A stretch of 64,000 nt of DNA from Triticum aestivum (GCF_018294505.1 NC_057814.1:33896768-33960767), one strand, 5' to 3'. Positions 1 through 10,783 are shown, counted from the first letter of the stretch. Translations and numbers: made by a program. Notes: generated from the letters alone by a model not told the origin.

Positions 1-1421
1 TATATACTTTCAGTGTCATCTAAACAGTGCGTGCATGCGTGGTATCCCTTGTTTGTCTGTCCTGAAAGGTTACTGAGAGCGGGCCAATCGTTGATGTTAC
101 AAACAGCAACACGTGCAGGTTAAATTCCTCCTGTTTGTGCTCATCCCACGTACGTACACTGTTTCCATTCCACAGCTGTAAAAGTTCTTCAACTAATGGC
201 CTTAGGTACACATCAATGTCGTTGCTGGCATCATAATGAACTTCCGCTTCATGCACATCCAAGGAGGAAGGTTATACATACATAGAGTCACGGGCCAGGT
301 ACTGTGATTGCTGCTCTGCTCCTCGAAAGGATTAATGCCATCCGCGCTTAAAGCAAACCATACGTTCCTTGGGTCACCTGCAAACTCATCCCAGTGCTTT
401 CTCTCGATTTTTCTCCACTGCGACCAATCAGCGGGTGCTCTCAACTTCCCATCTTTCTTACGGTCCTCACTGTGCCATCGCATCAACTTGGCATGCTCTT
501 CGTTTCTGAACAGACGTTTCAACCGTGGTATTATAGGAGCATACCACATCACCTTCGCAGGAACCCTCTTCCTGGGGGGCTCGCCGTCAACATCACCAGG
601 GTCATCTCGTCTGATCTTATACCGCAATGCACCGCATACCGGGCATGCGTTCAGATCCTTGTACGCACCGCGGTAGAGGATGCAGTCATTAGGGCATGCA
701 TGTATCTTCTGCACCTCCAATCCTAGAGGGCATACGACCTTCTTTGCTGCGTATGTACTGTCGGGCAATTCGTTATCCTTTGGAAGCTTCTTCTTCAATA
801 TTTTCAATAGCTTCTCGAATCCTTTGTCAGGCACAGCATTCTCTGCCTTCCACTGCACCAATTCCAGTACGGTACCGAGCTTTGTGTTGCCATCTTCGCA
901 ATTGGGGTACAACCCTTTTTTGTGATCCTCTAACATGTGATCGAACTTCAGCTTCTCCTTTTGACTTTCGCATTGCGTCCTTGCATCGACAATGACCCGG
1001 CGGAGATCATCATCATCGGGCACTGGTTCCTCTTGATCTTCAGCAGCTTCCCCCGTTGCAGCATCATTGGGCACATCGTCTGGTTCCTCTTGATCTTCTA
1101 CAGCTTCCCCCGTGGCAGCATCACCGTATTCAGGGGGCACATAGTTGTCATCGTCCTCTTCTTCTTCGCCGTCTTCCATCATAACCCCTATTTCTCCGTG
1201 CCTCGTCCAAACATTATAGTGTGGCATGAAACCCTAGGCTTGTAAAGCAGGTGGGTGCGAAGGATTTTCCGGTCAGAGTAAGACTTCGTATTCCCACATG
1301 TAGGGCATGGACAACACATAAAACCATTCTGCTTGTTTGCCTCAGCCACTTCGAGAAAATCATGCACGCCCTTAATGTACTCGGAGGTGTGTCTGTCACC
1401 GTACATCCATTGCCGGTTCAT
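1..1421 (-). pseudogene. TNP2-type CACTA transposase, broken, truncated by window edge
   Basis: The minus strand encodes a transposase-associated N-terminal domain (starts MNRQWMYGDRHTSEY, with C-x-C and CPTCG cysteines, 1421 to about 1240), an acidic linker, and the start of Transposase_21, including KIHACPNDCILYR, CPVCGALRYK and NLPPWMCMKRK. Such proteins cut and join CACTA ends. At least three lesions are visible. A frame change with an in-frame TAG lies near 1233-1240, just before GFMPHYNVW. About 30 bp are missing near 224-230, between FIMMP and NDIDVYL, with a frame change. One base is missing near 95, after which the frame NINDWPALSNLSG resumes. The copy cannot make a full protein. Its catalytic C-terminal half is outside the window. 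Confidence 0.88.
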
Positions 1422-1601
1422 GTGCGTGCATTATATATAATTAAGTGTGTCAAAAACCATTACAGAACATCATGAATAGATAATTAAGTGACCAAATTAA
1501 TAGAAGTTCATCATCACATTAAAACCAAAGTACATACATAGTTCTCATCTAACAACATATAGCTCTCCAGAGCACCTAATTAATTAAACCATACATTGAA
1601 A

Positions 1602-2045
1602 CTATGTAAAACATTTCAATGCGAAAACAAATGCGATCATAATCGCAACCAAGGTAACAATTGATCCAACGGCATAATGATACCAAGCCTCGGTATGAAT
1701 GGCATATTTTCTAATCTTTCTAATCTTCAAGCGCATTGCATCCATCTTGATCTTGTGATCATCAACGACATCCGCAACATGCAACTCCAATATCATCTTC
1801 TCCTCCTCAATTTTTTTATTTTTTCCTTCAAGAAATTGTTTTCTTCTTCAACTAAATTTAACCTCTCGACAATAGGGTCGGTTGGAATTTCCGGTTCACA
1901 TACCTCCTAGATAAATAAAATCTATGTCACGTTGGTCGGCATAATTTTCATAAACCATAAATGAACCAATAGTTATAAAGATAATATATACCACATCCGA
2001 ATCATAGACAGGACGAGGGCCGACGGGGGCGGATACCAAAACCAT
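1602..2045 (-). pseudogene. CACTA-borne small membrane-anchor gene (two exons), frameshifted
   Basis: Exon 1 (2045-1992) starts MVLVSAPVGPRPVYDSDV and is followed by a GT donor. Exon 2 starts at 1906 after an AG acceptor with EVCEPEIPTDPIVERL, then a short coiled coil (NLVEEENNFLKEK) and, near the C terminus, a hydrophobic segment (AVGSIVTLVAIMIAFVFAL) before the stop at 1602. A run of seven A residues (plus-strand T run at about 1811-1817) is one base short, so the coiled-coil half and the MILELHVADVVDDHK half are in different frames. Small proteins like this are common next to CACTA transposases in Triticeae. The function is unknown; membrane anchoring is inferred only from the hydrophobic segment. 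Confidence 0.6.
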
Positions 2046-2413
2046 CGCACTATATAATAACAAGCAATAAATAGTAAGAAAATTAGACAAGTATCTATCT
2101 AAAGTAAGAATTTTTTCTTTCAGAAAGAATATAAGAACAAGAGGCTCACCACGGTGGTGCCGGCGACGAGATCGATGGCGGTGAAGACGGGAATGGGACG
2201 TGACGGGCCGCTAAACCTAGACAAATCTCGAGGAAAATGGAGCTTTGAGGTCGAGCTTCAAGAGGAGAAAGCTTAACTAGTGTGGCTTGGGCATTTCATC
2301 AAACACCTCATGTGCATAGGAGGTGAGCTGGAGCACCACAAAGCCCTCCCCTCGCCGGCCAGAGAAAAACAGAGCACTGGAGTGCTCTGCTCGCGGGCGA
2401 GGGGTATATATAG

Positions 2414-2690
2414 GCACCTCATTGGTCCCGGCTCGTGGCATGAACCGGGACTAAAGGGCAGCCTGTGGTCCCGGTTCAAGCCACCAACCGGGAACAATGG
2501 TGGTGGGCCAGGAGCGAGGCCCATTGGTCCCGGTTCGTCCCACCAACCGGGACCAAAGGGGCTAGACGAACCGGGACCAATGCCCCCACGAGGCCCGGCA
2601 GGCCCCTGGCCTCACGAACCGGGACCAGTGCCTGCATTGGTCCCGGTTCTGGACTGAACCGGGACTAATGGGCTGACCCGGCCTGAACCA
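2414..2690. repeat. CACTA subterminal repeats (GGTCCCGGTTCGT family)
   Basis: At least seven copies of a core like GGTCCCGGTTCGT or its complement ACGAACCGGGACCAA are spaced 20-60 bp apart. They extend to about 20 bp from the transposon end. In characterised CACTA elements such repeats bind the TNPA-like protein. Confidence 0.85.
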
Positions 2691-2711
2691 AAGCCCTCTT
2701 TTCTACTAGTG

Positions 2712-4073
2712 GGGGAAAACAAGGGCACAACAAGGGCCCTTGGCTATAAAAGTTTTTGTGCGCGTGTTCGTCTGATTTGATGTGATTGATCTTGAGGGCA
2801 GAATTCCAACAACTGGTATCTAGAGCAAGGTTCGAGTGAACCTGTGCTTGCCCCGGGGTGGCGACCTGACTAGCGCCTCGGGGCGGGCGATGAAGTCACT
2901 GGGTGGTTCAACGATGAGGAGGTTCTGGCGATCGTCGTTCAGCAGAGCGACATGGAGGGAGGCGACAGGCTGTCGTCCGGAAGACGGTGGAAGAAGATCG
3001 TTGATGGGGGAGGTGGTGCCGAGGTGCGGTGCTCGAGCTCATCAAGATCGTCGTCAGGGGGAGTCCGATGAGTGAAGGAGTTGTGCGAGTTTGCACGGCC
3101 AGTCGTCGTTGCGTCTGTGAGTCGTCGTCATGTCCAAGTGCTCGTCTTGGTGATGATTTGTTGAAGTGGAAGCGGTGTGCACAGTGTTCCGTGAGTCATG
3201 TCCATGTCCTCGTGGAGCGTCCTGGTTGCGGCCACTGTGGATTCGGTGTGATGCCGAAGCCGGACGATGGTAGGTGAAGCCATCGTAAAGCAAGGAGCCG
3301 TGTGACCGGTAGAAGGCGATCTACTGCAAGCAACTATATTGAGTATGGTGCGGACCGAGTGCAAGGCAGCGGCCAAGCAATGGCGGTGGCACAACATGGC
3401 AGAGCAACAAGGCGCACTGCATGTTTCCAGGCGGGTCATACATAGTGTACGGATATGACAGTTGAAGATCAAGCTCGGCATGTAGTGGGACAGTGACCAG
3501 TTAAGTTGAACGACGTGAAGACTAATGATGCGTCCAGTCTTGCATGTTGCACGCGTAGACGTGACCGTGTGGGCTGGTTTCCGATCTTGCGTCAGAGTTT
3601 GGATCAATAAGTTGCGGATCAACAACGAGTCAAGATCAGAAAGACACGTGGATGATGACAAGTTAAGATTAGGAGGAGATTGTTAATATAATCTTGATCG
3701 CCAGTAGATAGTGGTAGTAATAATTAATGGAGTCCGGCTAGGACTAGTACTCAGGCCGTGTCATGCGTGAGTACTAGCTAGTTTAGGTCAGGTTGAGTCA
3801 TTGGTTTGTATAGGAGTTTGTATTTTATTAGGCTATAAGTGTTCGACTAGGATATTTAGGACGTGGAAGTGTAGGTATGTGTCCGAGTCGTAATATGCGG
3901 TGGGTCTTGGCCGGCTGTGTATATATACACAGGTACGCCATGGATTTGTAACATGGATAAAAAAAAAGAATAAAGGGGGAAATAAGGGCACGACAAGGGC
4001 CCTTGGTTATAAAAGTTTTGTACGTGTGTTCGTCTGATTTAATGTGATTGATCTTGAGGGCAGAATTCCAACA
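2712..4073 (+). mobile_element. Small non-autonomous Copia-like LTR retrotransposon, 5' LTR cut by CACTA
   Basis: A 3' LTR (3681-4073) starts TGTTAATATA and ends AGAATTCCAACA. It is preceded by a purine tract (AGGAGGAGAT, 3671-3680). The last 100 bp of the 5' LTR survive at 2712-2811 and match the 3' LTR end closely. They are followed by a primer-binding site, TGGTATCTAGAGC (2814-2826), which is the usual initiator-methionine tRNA site with one extra T. The internal part (2812-3680) is only about 870 bp and shows no gag or pol motif in any frame, so the element must have depended on proteins from other elements. The LTR has a TATA-like TATATATAC near 3918. Confidence 0.85.
3681..4073 (+). repeat. 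3' LTR of the small Copia-like element
   Basis: TG...CA-bounded 393-bp repeat starting TGTTAATATA and ending TTCCAACA. Its last 100 bp are duplicated at 2712-2811. The next five bases (TCATA, 4074-4078) are the expected target duplication, whose partner lies left of the window. Confidence 0.85.
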
Positions 4074-4548
4074 TCATATACTGTTCTGGTCTCGCTCTAC
4101 CGCCTTCTTTTTCAAAGGAGTAAAGAATATCATTCAGGTCTCCCATTACTAGCCATGGCAAATCCATCCTTGCTCTTAAGTCACGTAGCCCTTGCCAGGT
4201 GAGATGTTTATCCTCCCACCGCGGTTCCCCATAAACACCGGTAAACTGCCATCTATTCTCCATATCATCACCGACGAAAACATCAATGAACTTATCAGAT
4301 TTAAACTTCAGAGAGATCTTTATTTCGTTTCTCCAGAACAGTAGCAAGCCTCCAGTTTTGCCATCACTGCAAACTATCTCCTTTCTATCCATCTTCAACC
4401 TTCTACCAAGACATTCTGCCGGGAATTCATCCAAGTGGGTTTCTGGCAGAAACAGGACGTCAGGACTTCTGCTCGAACATACATCAAGCGGATCCCTAAC
4501 TGCCACTTCCTGTTGCAGGCCACGACAATTCCAGCTAAGAATTCTCAT
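4074..4548 (-). pseudogene. LINE ORF2 endonuclease domain, truncated
   Basis: Starts MRILSWNCRGL at 4548. It shows the L1-type endonuclease landmarks in order: SWNCRGL (metal-binding Asn), FLPETHLDEF (catalytic Glu), GVYGEPRWEDK and WLVMGDLNDILYS (Asp/Asn catalytic pair). The enzyme nicks target DNA to prime reverse transcription. About 155 codons are open until the retrotransposon boundary, after GGRARPEQYM. The domain is incomplete at its C terminus, and reverse transcriptase is absent from the window. Confidence 0.85.
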
Positions 4549-5095
4549 GATGACCTGTCAGCCTCCGGCGAGGAGGCCGTGCTTCTGATGGTCAGTGGCG
4601 AAGGAAACTCTCAGTCGCTGAACCCGCCGGAAGGCAACGGATCCCAGCTTTTCAGCGAAGATTGACGAAAAAGCTCTCGGACAGTGGAGCTGCAGGAGGA
4701 CAGAAAAACTCTCGGTCGGCAGTGCCGCCGGAGGACAGAAAAAACCTAGCTTCCAATCGCTAGGGGACGACAAATTCTGGAGGTGGAACTCAGTCGCCAA
4801 ACCTCAAAATCTCATGACCAAGCTGCTGATCCGATCAAAAGACGAACAGAGTAGAGAACGCTCCTACTTCATGTGAACTTCTTCAGCCATCTAACTCGTC
4901 ACAGAGAGAGACCAGCGCCGATGCCTCAGACGTCGACCTGGGACAGCGAGACGCCGGCCACCCCCCCCCCCCCCCCTGCCGCCAAGGAGGCGGCCGGTGG
5001 GGCCACCAGCGCAAACCCTAGTCGCCTTTCGGCCAAAAGATGCGACCTGGATCGGTATCAGTGGGAGACGACCGTGGTAAATCAAACCTAGCTAG
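4074..5095 (-). mobile_element. LINE (non-LTR retrotransposon) 5' part, cut by the LTR element
   Basis: Minus-strand LINE remnant. Its 5' side is near 5095 and it contains the endonuclease part of ORF2. The retrotransposon ending at 4073 interrupts the reading frame just after the endonuclease motif GDLNDILYSFEKEGG, so the reverse transcriptase half must lie beyond the nested insertions, left of the window. An upstream GC-rich 5' region (about 4560-5090) carries a poly-C run near 4960. No ORF1 or zinc knuckle is seen. Confidence 0.7.
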
Positions 5096-5648
5096 GTTTA
5101 GTATATTAAGAATAACGGATTGGCACAAGTTTTGTCTATATATAATATGTATACTGCTTTTCAGACTTGCGCTTGCAGCTATTGGTCAATGAATTTCTTT
5201 TCAGCTACGGGGTAAGTACATGTACTGATGTTCATCCACTAGAAATCATGCTTTGTCTTTCTGCTAGAGGTAGTCAATTGTTACATGCAGAGCAGTTCAT
5301 TCACATGCATAGGACGTGTTTGGTTGTCGTAGGAACTTTTGCCTGCATTGCATGCGTTTCTCTGATGGGTCTGACTGAGGAAAAACAGTCTAAAAATCAG
5401 CATTTGCATATAGTTTGGTTGCCCGCATTTGGGCTAGCTGCATGAGGGAAATAATTTTGACCCGCCATTTTCTTGGCTGCGTTGTAGTGGGCGCACATAT
5501 GACACGTTGTTTGGTTGCAACTTGCATAAGTTTTTGTCACCAATCCTCACTCATGGTGACCTTACCCACACAAGATATGTGCATTCAGTCCTAGCTAGAA
5601 AACAAATGACAGTTCATCCTAGCTACTATCAAATGGCAATACAAATTA
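5096..5648. other. Non-coding stretch, possible decayed DNA transposon
   Basis: No supported gene. It contains the phrase GGACGTGTTTGGTTG (about 5312) and repeats of GTTTGGTTGC (5413, 5508), a wording common in grass hAT/Harbinger-type element ends. A matching opposite end was not found. The minus-strand remnant at 5649-6101 lies immediately to the right. Confidence 0.3.
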
Positions 5649-6101
5649 TTAAGAAGCATATGGCTGAATAGGGGAAAGTTCATCGGTGCTATCCATCCTT
5701 TTCCTCTTCTGGTCTTGCTGCAGTTTCTTCTTCTCTTTTGCTGGTGCTATTGCTCTTCTGCTGCTCTTGCTCTTCTTCTTCTTCATATCCTTATCTGAAA
5801 CACTAGGTATGGTTCCTACAGACTGAATAGCGACGGTGTCTCGGCGTTGGCTTCCTTCTTGAGGCGTTATCTTACTTGCTCGCGGTGTCCTCGGTTTTTG
5901 GTTAGGTAATGTTGGAATTCTTGCTAATTCGGCATTGCCGTTCTTAGCGCCTCAATACTGCTGCTCGTTGGATGCATCAAATTTGTTTCGCATATGTTCA
6001 GGCTTGGTAGGTTTAGCTGTGATGTATCCTCTGTTCGGGCCGAGCATCTCTTGTCTTTCTACTCCAGGCATCATGTTCACGCCTGCGTACATTCGTGTCA
6101 T
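5649..6101 (-). pseudogene. Unrecognised coding remnant with one in-frame TGA
   Basis: A 151-codon minus-strand frame starts at an ATG at 6101 (MTRMYAGVNMMPGVERQEML) and stops at TAA 5649-5651. It is interrupted only by one TGA at 5952-5954. The C-terminal half is rich in Lys/Ser/Arg (KDMKKKKSKSSRR, KEKKKLQQDQKRKRMD), like a nuclear-localisation or low-complexity tail, and ends SPIQPYAS. I do not recognise the family. The long composition-consistent frame on both sides of a single stop suggests a decayed gene or transposon-borne ORF. Confidence 0.4.
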
Positions 6102-6330
6102 GTGTTATATCCCTCGCTATGCTCATTCTATTCCTTCTGTCAGTGCAATGATACGTAAATTTTGCGTATTCGTGAAAAAAGAAGGTTTGTCTATCCGCAC
6201 AACACGGAAGGTCCATAATTCAAACTCTTGCGGCCTAAAATTTTTGTTGTTACTCCGTCCGATAAAATAAGAAATGCATGAAAAAAACCAGAAACTACAA
6301 GAGAACGAGCCGTTCTTATGTAACAAAGTT

Positions 6331-6400
6331 GACGTAGCTTAGTTGGCATCTGCCTGAGGAACATGATGGGACATCGCATGTTCAATTCCTTGCGGCCACA
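6331..6400 (+). repeat. tRNA-derived SINE-like head (A box and B box)
   Basis: TAGCTTAGTTGG (6335-6346) fits the RNA polymerase III A box and TGTTCAATTCC (6379-6389) fits the B box, at tRNA-like spacing. The region does not fold as a complete tRNA (no matching acceptor stem), and a GC-containing body follows. A second B-box-like copy (ATAATTCAAACTCTTGCGGCC) lies at about 6217, without an A box. The likely reading is a SINE remnant. Confidence 0.5.
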
Positions 6401-6559
6401 AAATAATTTTGCCTCCCTCGGCGAGGATCGACGGGTCAGATTCGGAGCAGGACCACTGGGGTAGTGCGGCTGAGGCCCAATACAACTTAGGCGATAGAGC
6501 AATTTTTTTTTCTTGGGCCAACTGCATGGTAGCTGTTATACGAATAGCTGAATATTATT

Positions 6560-7830
6560 GGAACAATTAATATTTTTAAAATCCCAAACATTTTTCAAAA
6601 ATCCAAATAGTTTTCTGGAAATTTCGTACTTTTTTGGGAAAATACGAACAAACTTTAAAACGAGGACAGTTTTGGAAATTCAAAAACATTTTTTCAAAAT
6701 ATGAACCTTTAAAAAACACGAATGTTTTTTTAATTTTGTGAACAATTTTATAGAACGGAAACATGTTTAGAACATTCAGAATAATATGAGAAAAATCATT
6801 TTTAAAACGCAAACATTAGTTGGAATTTGTGAACATTTTACTAAAACAATAACATTTTGAAATTGGGGACATTTTTAAAATAATTTAAAAAAACTCAAAC
6901 AAGTTTGACAACACAAACATTATTTTAAAGGAATATTTTTAAAATTTTAAATTTTTTAGGAAGGAGAACAAAGGTATTCCAATCATTTTTTTAAACGGGA
7001 ATTTAGTTTAAAATTCCGAACATTTTATGAAATTCTGATTTTTTTTGAAAATATTGAATTTACGAATATAGAGGAAAACATAGAATGGGAAGAAAAAGAG
7101 AAAGGAACATAAAAACATAAAAAGACATAGAATAAAATTAAAAAAAAGGGCCGGACATTCTTGGGCGCACTGTGCGAAGGTCCAATTATTTACCGCAGCA
7201 TGCAGCAAATAGGGTTTTCCCGGTAGAGTGGGCTGGAAAATAAATGGGCTGGCTTCGCTGGTCACAGCACGCGCTGCTACGTACGAAATTCTAGAAAAAT
7301 GAGCATTTCTTGAATTTCGCTCAAAAGAGAATATGTTTCCAATTTGGAAAATTATCTAAAATTCATTTTTTTAAGTGTCGAACAATTTCTGAAACAACAT
7401 ACATTTTTTATAAAAATGGGATTTTTTTTAATTTTGAACAAATTTCCGAACTAGAAAAAAAATAAATTTCAGAACATTTATCAAAACGGGAACAACATTT
7501 TAAATTTCTAATTTTTTTTCAAAATTAAGACAAGAACAGAAATTCTGTTTTTTTTGAAAATTTTGAACTTTTGGAAAAAGGGAAATATAAAAATAAACTT
7601 GGAAAAGGATGAAGAAACGGAAAAATAAGTTTTTTTTTGAGACAAACAAAAAAATAAGTGAAAGGAATAGAAAAAGAAAAGGATTAAAGGGATAAAAACC
7701 GGCTGGCCCAGTCTTGGGCACCCCGTGCGAAGCTCCAACTATTTGCCTCAAATAGGGCTTTCCCAGCTAAGTGGGCAGGAATATAAATGGGCTGGCTTTG
7801 TTAGGCCATAGCGTGCCCACGTAGGAAAGC
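6560..7830. repeat. AT-rich block with an internal direct duplication
   Basis: The block is dominated by imperfect copies of short words such as GAACATTTT and AAAATTCC. The segment at about 7145-7290 (containing GGGCTGGAAAATAAATGGGCTGGCTTCG) is repeated in diverged form at about 7700-7830 (GGGCAGGAATATAAATGGGCTGGCTTTG), a period of about 540 bp. No coding potential was seen. It is probably an old transposon or tandemly duplicated repeat. Confidence 0.6.
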
Positions 7831-8640
7831 TCTGGACAAACTGTTTTTCCTTTTGTAGCAGACGGATACAAAAAATATTAGTACCACCTGGATTGAAATA
7901 AAATATTTTCAATGTTGAACAGATTAAAAAGTCAAAGAAATGCACCTTACTTTATTAGTATATATAGGTATATTAGGAATTTAGGATGAAGCAAGGCCCG
8001 CCTGAGATTAGGCAGGGGAGAGATTAGTGAGGTGAGAAGGTCAGTCCGTTAACTCAATAAAAGGTCCGCCGTGAGTGTCATTTTTGCTGCATATATAAAT
8101 GCAAAATAATGGTGAACTAGACTTGGAGATAATCGATTAAAATTTATGTGTCCATACTTGAGCGAATGACATATACAGGGCAAAGGCGATAAGAAGACAA
8201 CATAATTTTTCCACATAAAAAAATTGACAGTGACCAATGGGTTGAATTCAAATGCACAAGAGAATATGGGATGGGTGCACAAACCTTGAGCCTTGGCTAG
8301 GTTTAAGTTAAACTTGTATCTACAAGTTTTTTTTTTTGCGAAATTAGTAGCTACAAAAATTGGACTCAACTAATAAATCAGCATATGGGCAATACAACAT
8401 TATCAAACCAGACATCACATACAAAAGAACAGATAAAATCATGCAGGCCAATTAGATTTGGAGATAATGCACAAGTTATTCCAGATTCCCCATACAGACT
8501 AAACTTATGCACACATAAAGGGGACTTTTTTTTTGCGAATGACACAGAAAGGCACCTTGATTGTAAAAAAATTTTGTGAATCTCGTACATCACTGCATAA
8601 TTCAACATACTAATCACATAAACCATTGCCTCAAACCCCA
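7831..8640. other. Non-coding AT-rich stretch
   Basis: No gene, RNA or element end that I can support. Short A/T tracts only. Confidence 0.5.
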
Positions 8641-8932
8641 GATATCTCTACTCCTAATGGAGCAGTTGGTAGTCTCCGCCGGTAAATTTTCGTCCCACCA
8701 GAGACGGGTTTTTTTCGCCCTCGATCCCACCTCCCGCGTCCCAGCGCTTCCCCCCCGCTCCATGATTTTTTTTTTGTTGTTTTTTTCGTCTCTGCTGCCC
8801 CCGCCCACTCACGCAGCCAAAAAAACCACCCCCACGCACGAACCACTCCCCTCCCTCTCCTCGCGCAACATCGTCTCCTCGGTACCCTCGCACGCGCTAG
8901 GGTTCCTGCGCCGCCGCCACACAGGAGCTTGT

Positions 8933-9240
8933 CGACCAGCCCAGCGTCCTCCGGATCGCCGCCGCCCCTCTCCAGATCGCCGCCGCTACACAGGAGCTTG
9001 TCGACCAGCCCAGCGTCCTCCGGATCGCCGCCGCCCCTCTCCGGATCACCGCCGCCCCTCTCCGGATCACCGCCGTCACCGCCCCGGATCGCTGCCTTCG
9101 CCGTCATCTGGATCGCCGCCGTCGCCGTCGGAATCGCCGCCAACGTCTCGTCGCCCCGGATCGCCGCCGTCGCCGTCGGGATGGCTGCAGCCGTCTCTCC
9201 AGATCGCAGCCACCGCCGCCGTCTGGATCGCGGCCGCCGT
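8933..9240 (+). repeat. GC-rich minisatellite (GGATCGCCGCCGCCCCTCTCC family)
   Basis: A 63-bp unit beginning AGGAGCTTGTCGACCAGCCC occurs twice in tandem (about 8929 and 8992). It is followed by shorter CCGGATCACCGCCGCC-type units. The repeats keep several frames open, giving Pro/Arg/Ser- or Ala/Val-rich translations with no domain. I do not treat these as genes. The region (about 8700-9700) resembles a GC-rich grass first exon or 5' UTR captured into repeat DNA. Confidence 0.6.
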
Positions 9241-9705
9241 CACATAGACGACACTGCAGGAGCAATCCGACGAATGTTGGCGGTGGTCAGGTCGTTCATG
9301 CTCGACCTCGTCGATTGTTGACGGTACATGGCCATGGCGACGGCGGTAACGTCTCTTCATTTCTAATGCACCGGCGCTGGCCGCAGGACGACCACGCCGC
9401 GTGCCCCACCGCCGTCAAGCACCTCCATGACGCCCTCCCATCCCGCCATTACGACGGGCGCCATCAACGTTTCTGTCCGCCACCAGGAGAATACCCTTCG
9501 AGAGGATCTGCGGGCGACTTCTCCGTGGGGTGCAGGCGCAAGGTGGAGACGTGGAGATCGCAGAAGAAGGAGGTGAAGAGGTGCGGAGCCAGGCCAGAGA
9601 GATGGAGGGGCCCTGGGAGGCACGGCATTGGGAGAGCTCCGGCGAGCGGCGGTGGCGGCAACGTACGCAGCGTGTGAGCATCAGCTTTCTCTGACGGCGG
9701 CACAG

Positions 9706-9827
9706 GTCCAAGGCTGAGAAGGCAAGAGAGGAGACCCTCTCTGACCAGTTTGAGGCCAAGCGTGCCAAGAGCAAGGCTAGCTAGCAGGGAGAGGAATATT
9801 GCGAGGAGGCAGGAGAGATTGGCTCAG
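9706..9827 (+). pseudogene. RPL19: Fragment of cytosolic ribosomal protein L19 (eL19), frameshifted
   Basis: The plus strand reads SKAEKAREETLSDQFEAKRA then KSKAS, the C-terminal helical tail of plant ribosomal protein eL19, continuing after a frame change as SRERNIARRQERLAQ. A 4-bp duplication (AGC-TAGC, about 9778-9784) shifts the frame and creates a TAG. The piece starts after a CACAG acceptor-like sequence and ends at a good donor (CAG|GTAAGA, 9827/9828), so an exon was copied with its splice context. The rest of the L19 gene is absent, which points to transduplication by a mobile element rather than a decayed locus. Confidence 0.75.
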
Positions 9828-10613
9828 GTAAGATGATTTTCACGTGAGCCCTGTCTATTTCCTCGCATAGTTAGATTTGTGCTGCATTATATTGGTACTG
9901 AAATACATAATGCGTGCACATATCTCCTGTTGGATGTTTCAGAGATGCTTATGCAGGGTTTCTTTAATCATTTTGGTTCATGGTACCAGCTAATGAAATT
10001 TACGTGCTCTGATGATGAATTCGTGCCATGTCGAGTTGGATTGGCGGTGGCGTATTTTTCCTCTTGTAGTCAAATTAGTGAGATGCTTCGTTCTCTTCTT
10101 TATGTGAACGTACATGTATGACCAGTGTAATTAGGTGCAGTAGTTTTGGTCAATGTCAAAGCAGAAGAGAGCGACATGTATGATCAGTATTGAATCGCGG
10201 CGAGAGAGTAATGTAGCTTCGTCCCTCCCTGATGCTGCTAATGCAAGATCCATAGGAATCTTATTCAATATCAAAAATTGACATACCGTGCAATCATGTC
10301 TAATGTCTTTCATTAAATCTCCGGAGAGGTGCCGGCCGGCCGGTACATATGTCAGTGCATCATCTATCTCAGACTCTCAGTCACAGCTATCTAATTGGGG
10401 TATATTCATCTCCAATTACAGCCTCATAATTTTTTGGACATTCATTTACAGCCCGATCTACTTGGATGTGCAGACCTGGGAGTTGGAACAATTCACCAAG
10501 AGAAGCCAGTTCGTGTATAACAGAATGGGTGAGGAGTAAAGGCGTGTCATATTCCATATTTTCATTCAGATTTCAGAGAACGCGACAGTAATTTTTGATA
10601 TTTTGCTCTACAG

Positions 10614-10783
10614 GTGGAATTTATCATGAGATCCTACCTAAATCCGAGTACTTCTCCAAGGCACTGTACACCTTCCATTCCGCCCAAAATGATCTCTCCG
10701 TGGGCTACTTCACCAATAAGACTACCAAACAGATTGAGGCCTATGACCCCGATCCGAAGGAGCGGTTCACTGTGGCAATGCAG
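10614..10783 (+). pseudogene. Unidentified exon-like segment (codon-biased, intact splice sites)
   Basis: A 170-bp block sits between a pyrimidine-rich acceptor (TTTTGCTCTACAG) and a donor (CAG|GTACAA). One frame is open throughout and strongly GC3-biased. It reads GIYHEILPKSEYFSKALYTF, then HSAQNDLSVGYFTNKTTKQI, then EAYDPDPKERFTVAMQ. The preference for C/G in third positions inside an AT-rich background argues that this was real coding sequence. I cannot name the family, and flanking exons were not found. Confidence 0.45.

Larger units (their letters stand above)
1..2711 (-). mobile_element. CACTA (En/Spm) transposon, right part, left end outside window
   Basis: The element ends at 2711 with TTCTACTAGTG, the reverse complement of a CACTAGTAGAA terminus. 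Inward of it (about 2410-2690) are many direct and inverted copies of GGTCCCGGTTCGT / CGAACCGGGACCAA, the subterminal transposase-binding repeats typical of Triticeae CACTA elements. A TNP2-type transposase and a small second gene lie inside on the minus strand. The element interrupts an LTR: sequence right of 2711 (GGGGAAAAC...) matches the copy in the 3' LTR at about 3975. A 3-bp duplication (perhaps GGG) cannot be confirmed because the left end is missing. Confidence 0.9.

Noticed and set aside
6331..6400. Functional tRNA gene
   Set aside because: A and B boxes are present, but there is no acceptor stem, no clear anticodon arm and no terminal T run at the right distance.
8576..9247. 223-codon Pro/Arg/Ser-rich frame
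   Set aside because: It is produced by GC-rich minisatellite units open in several frames; no start context or domain supports it.
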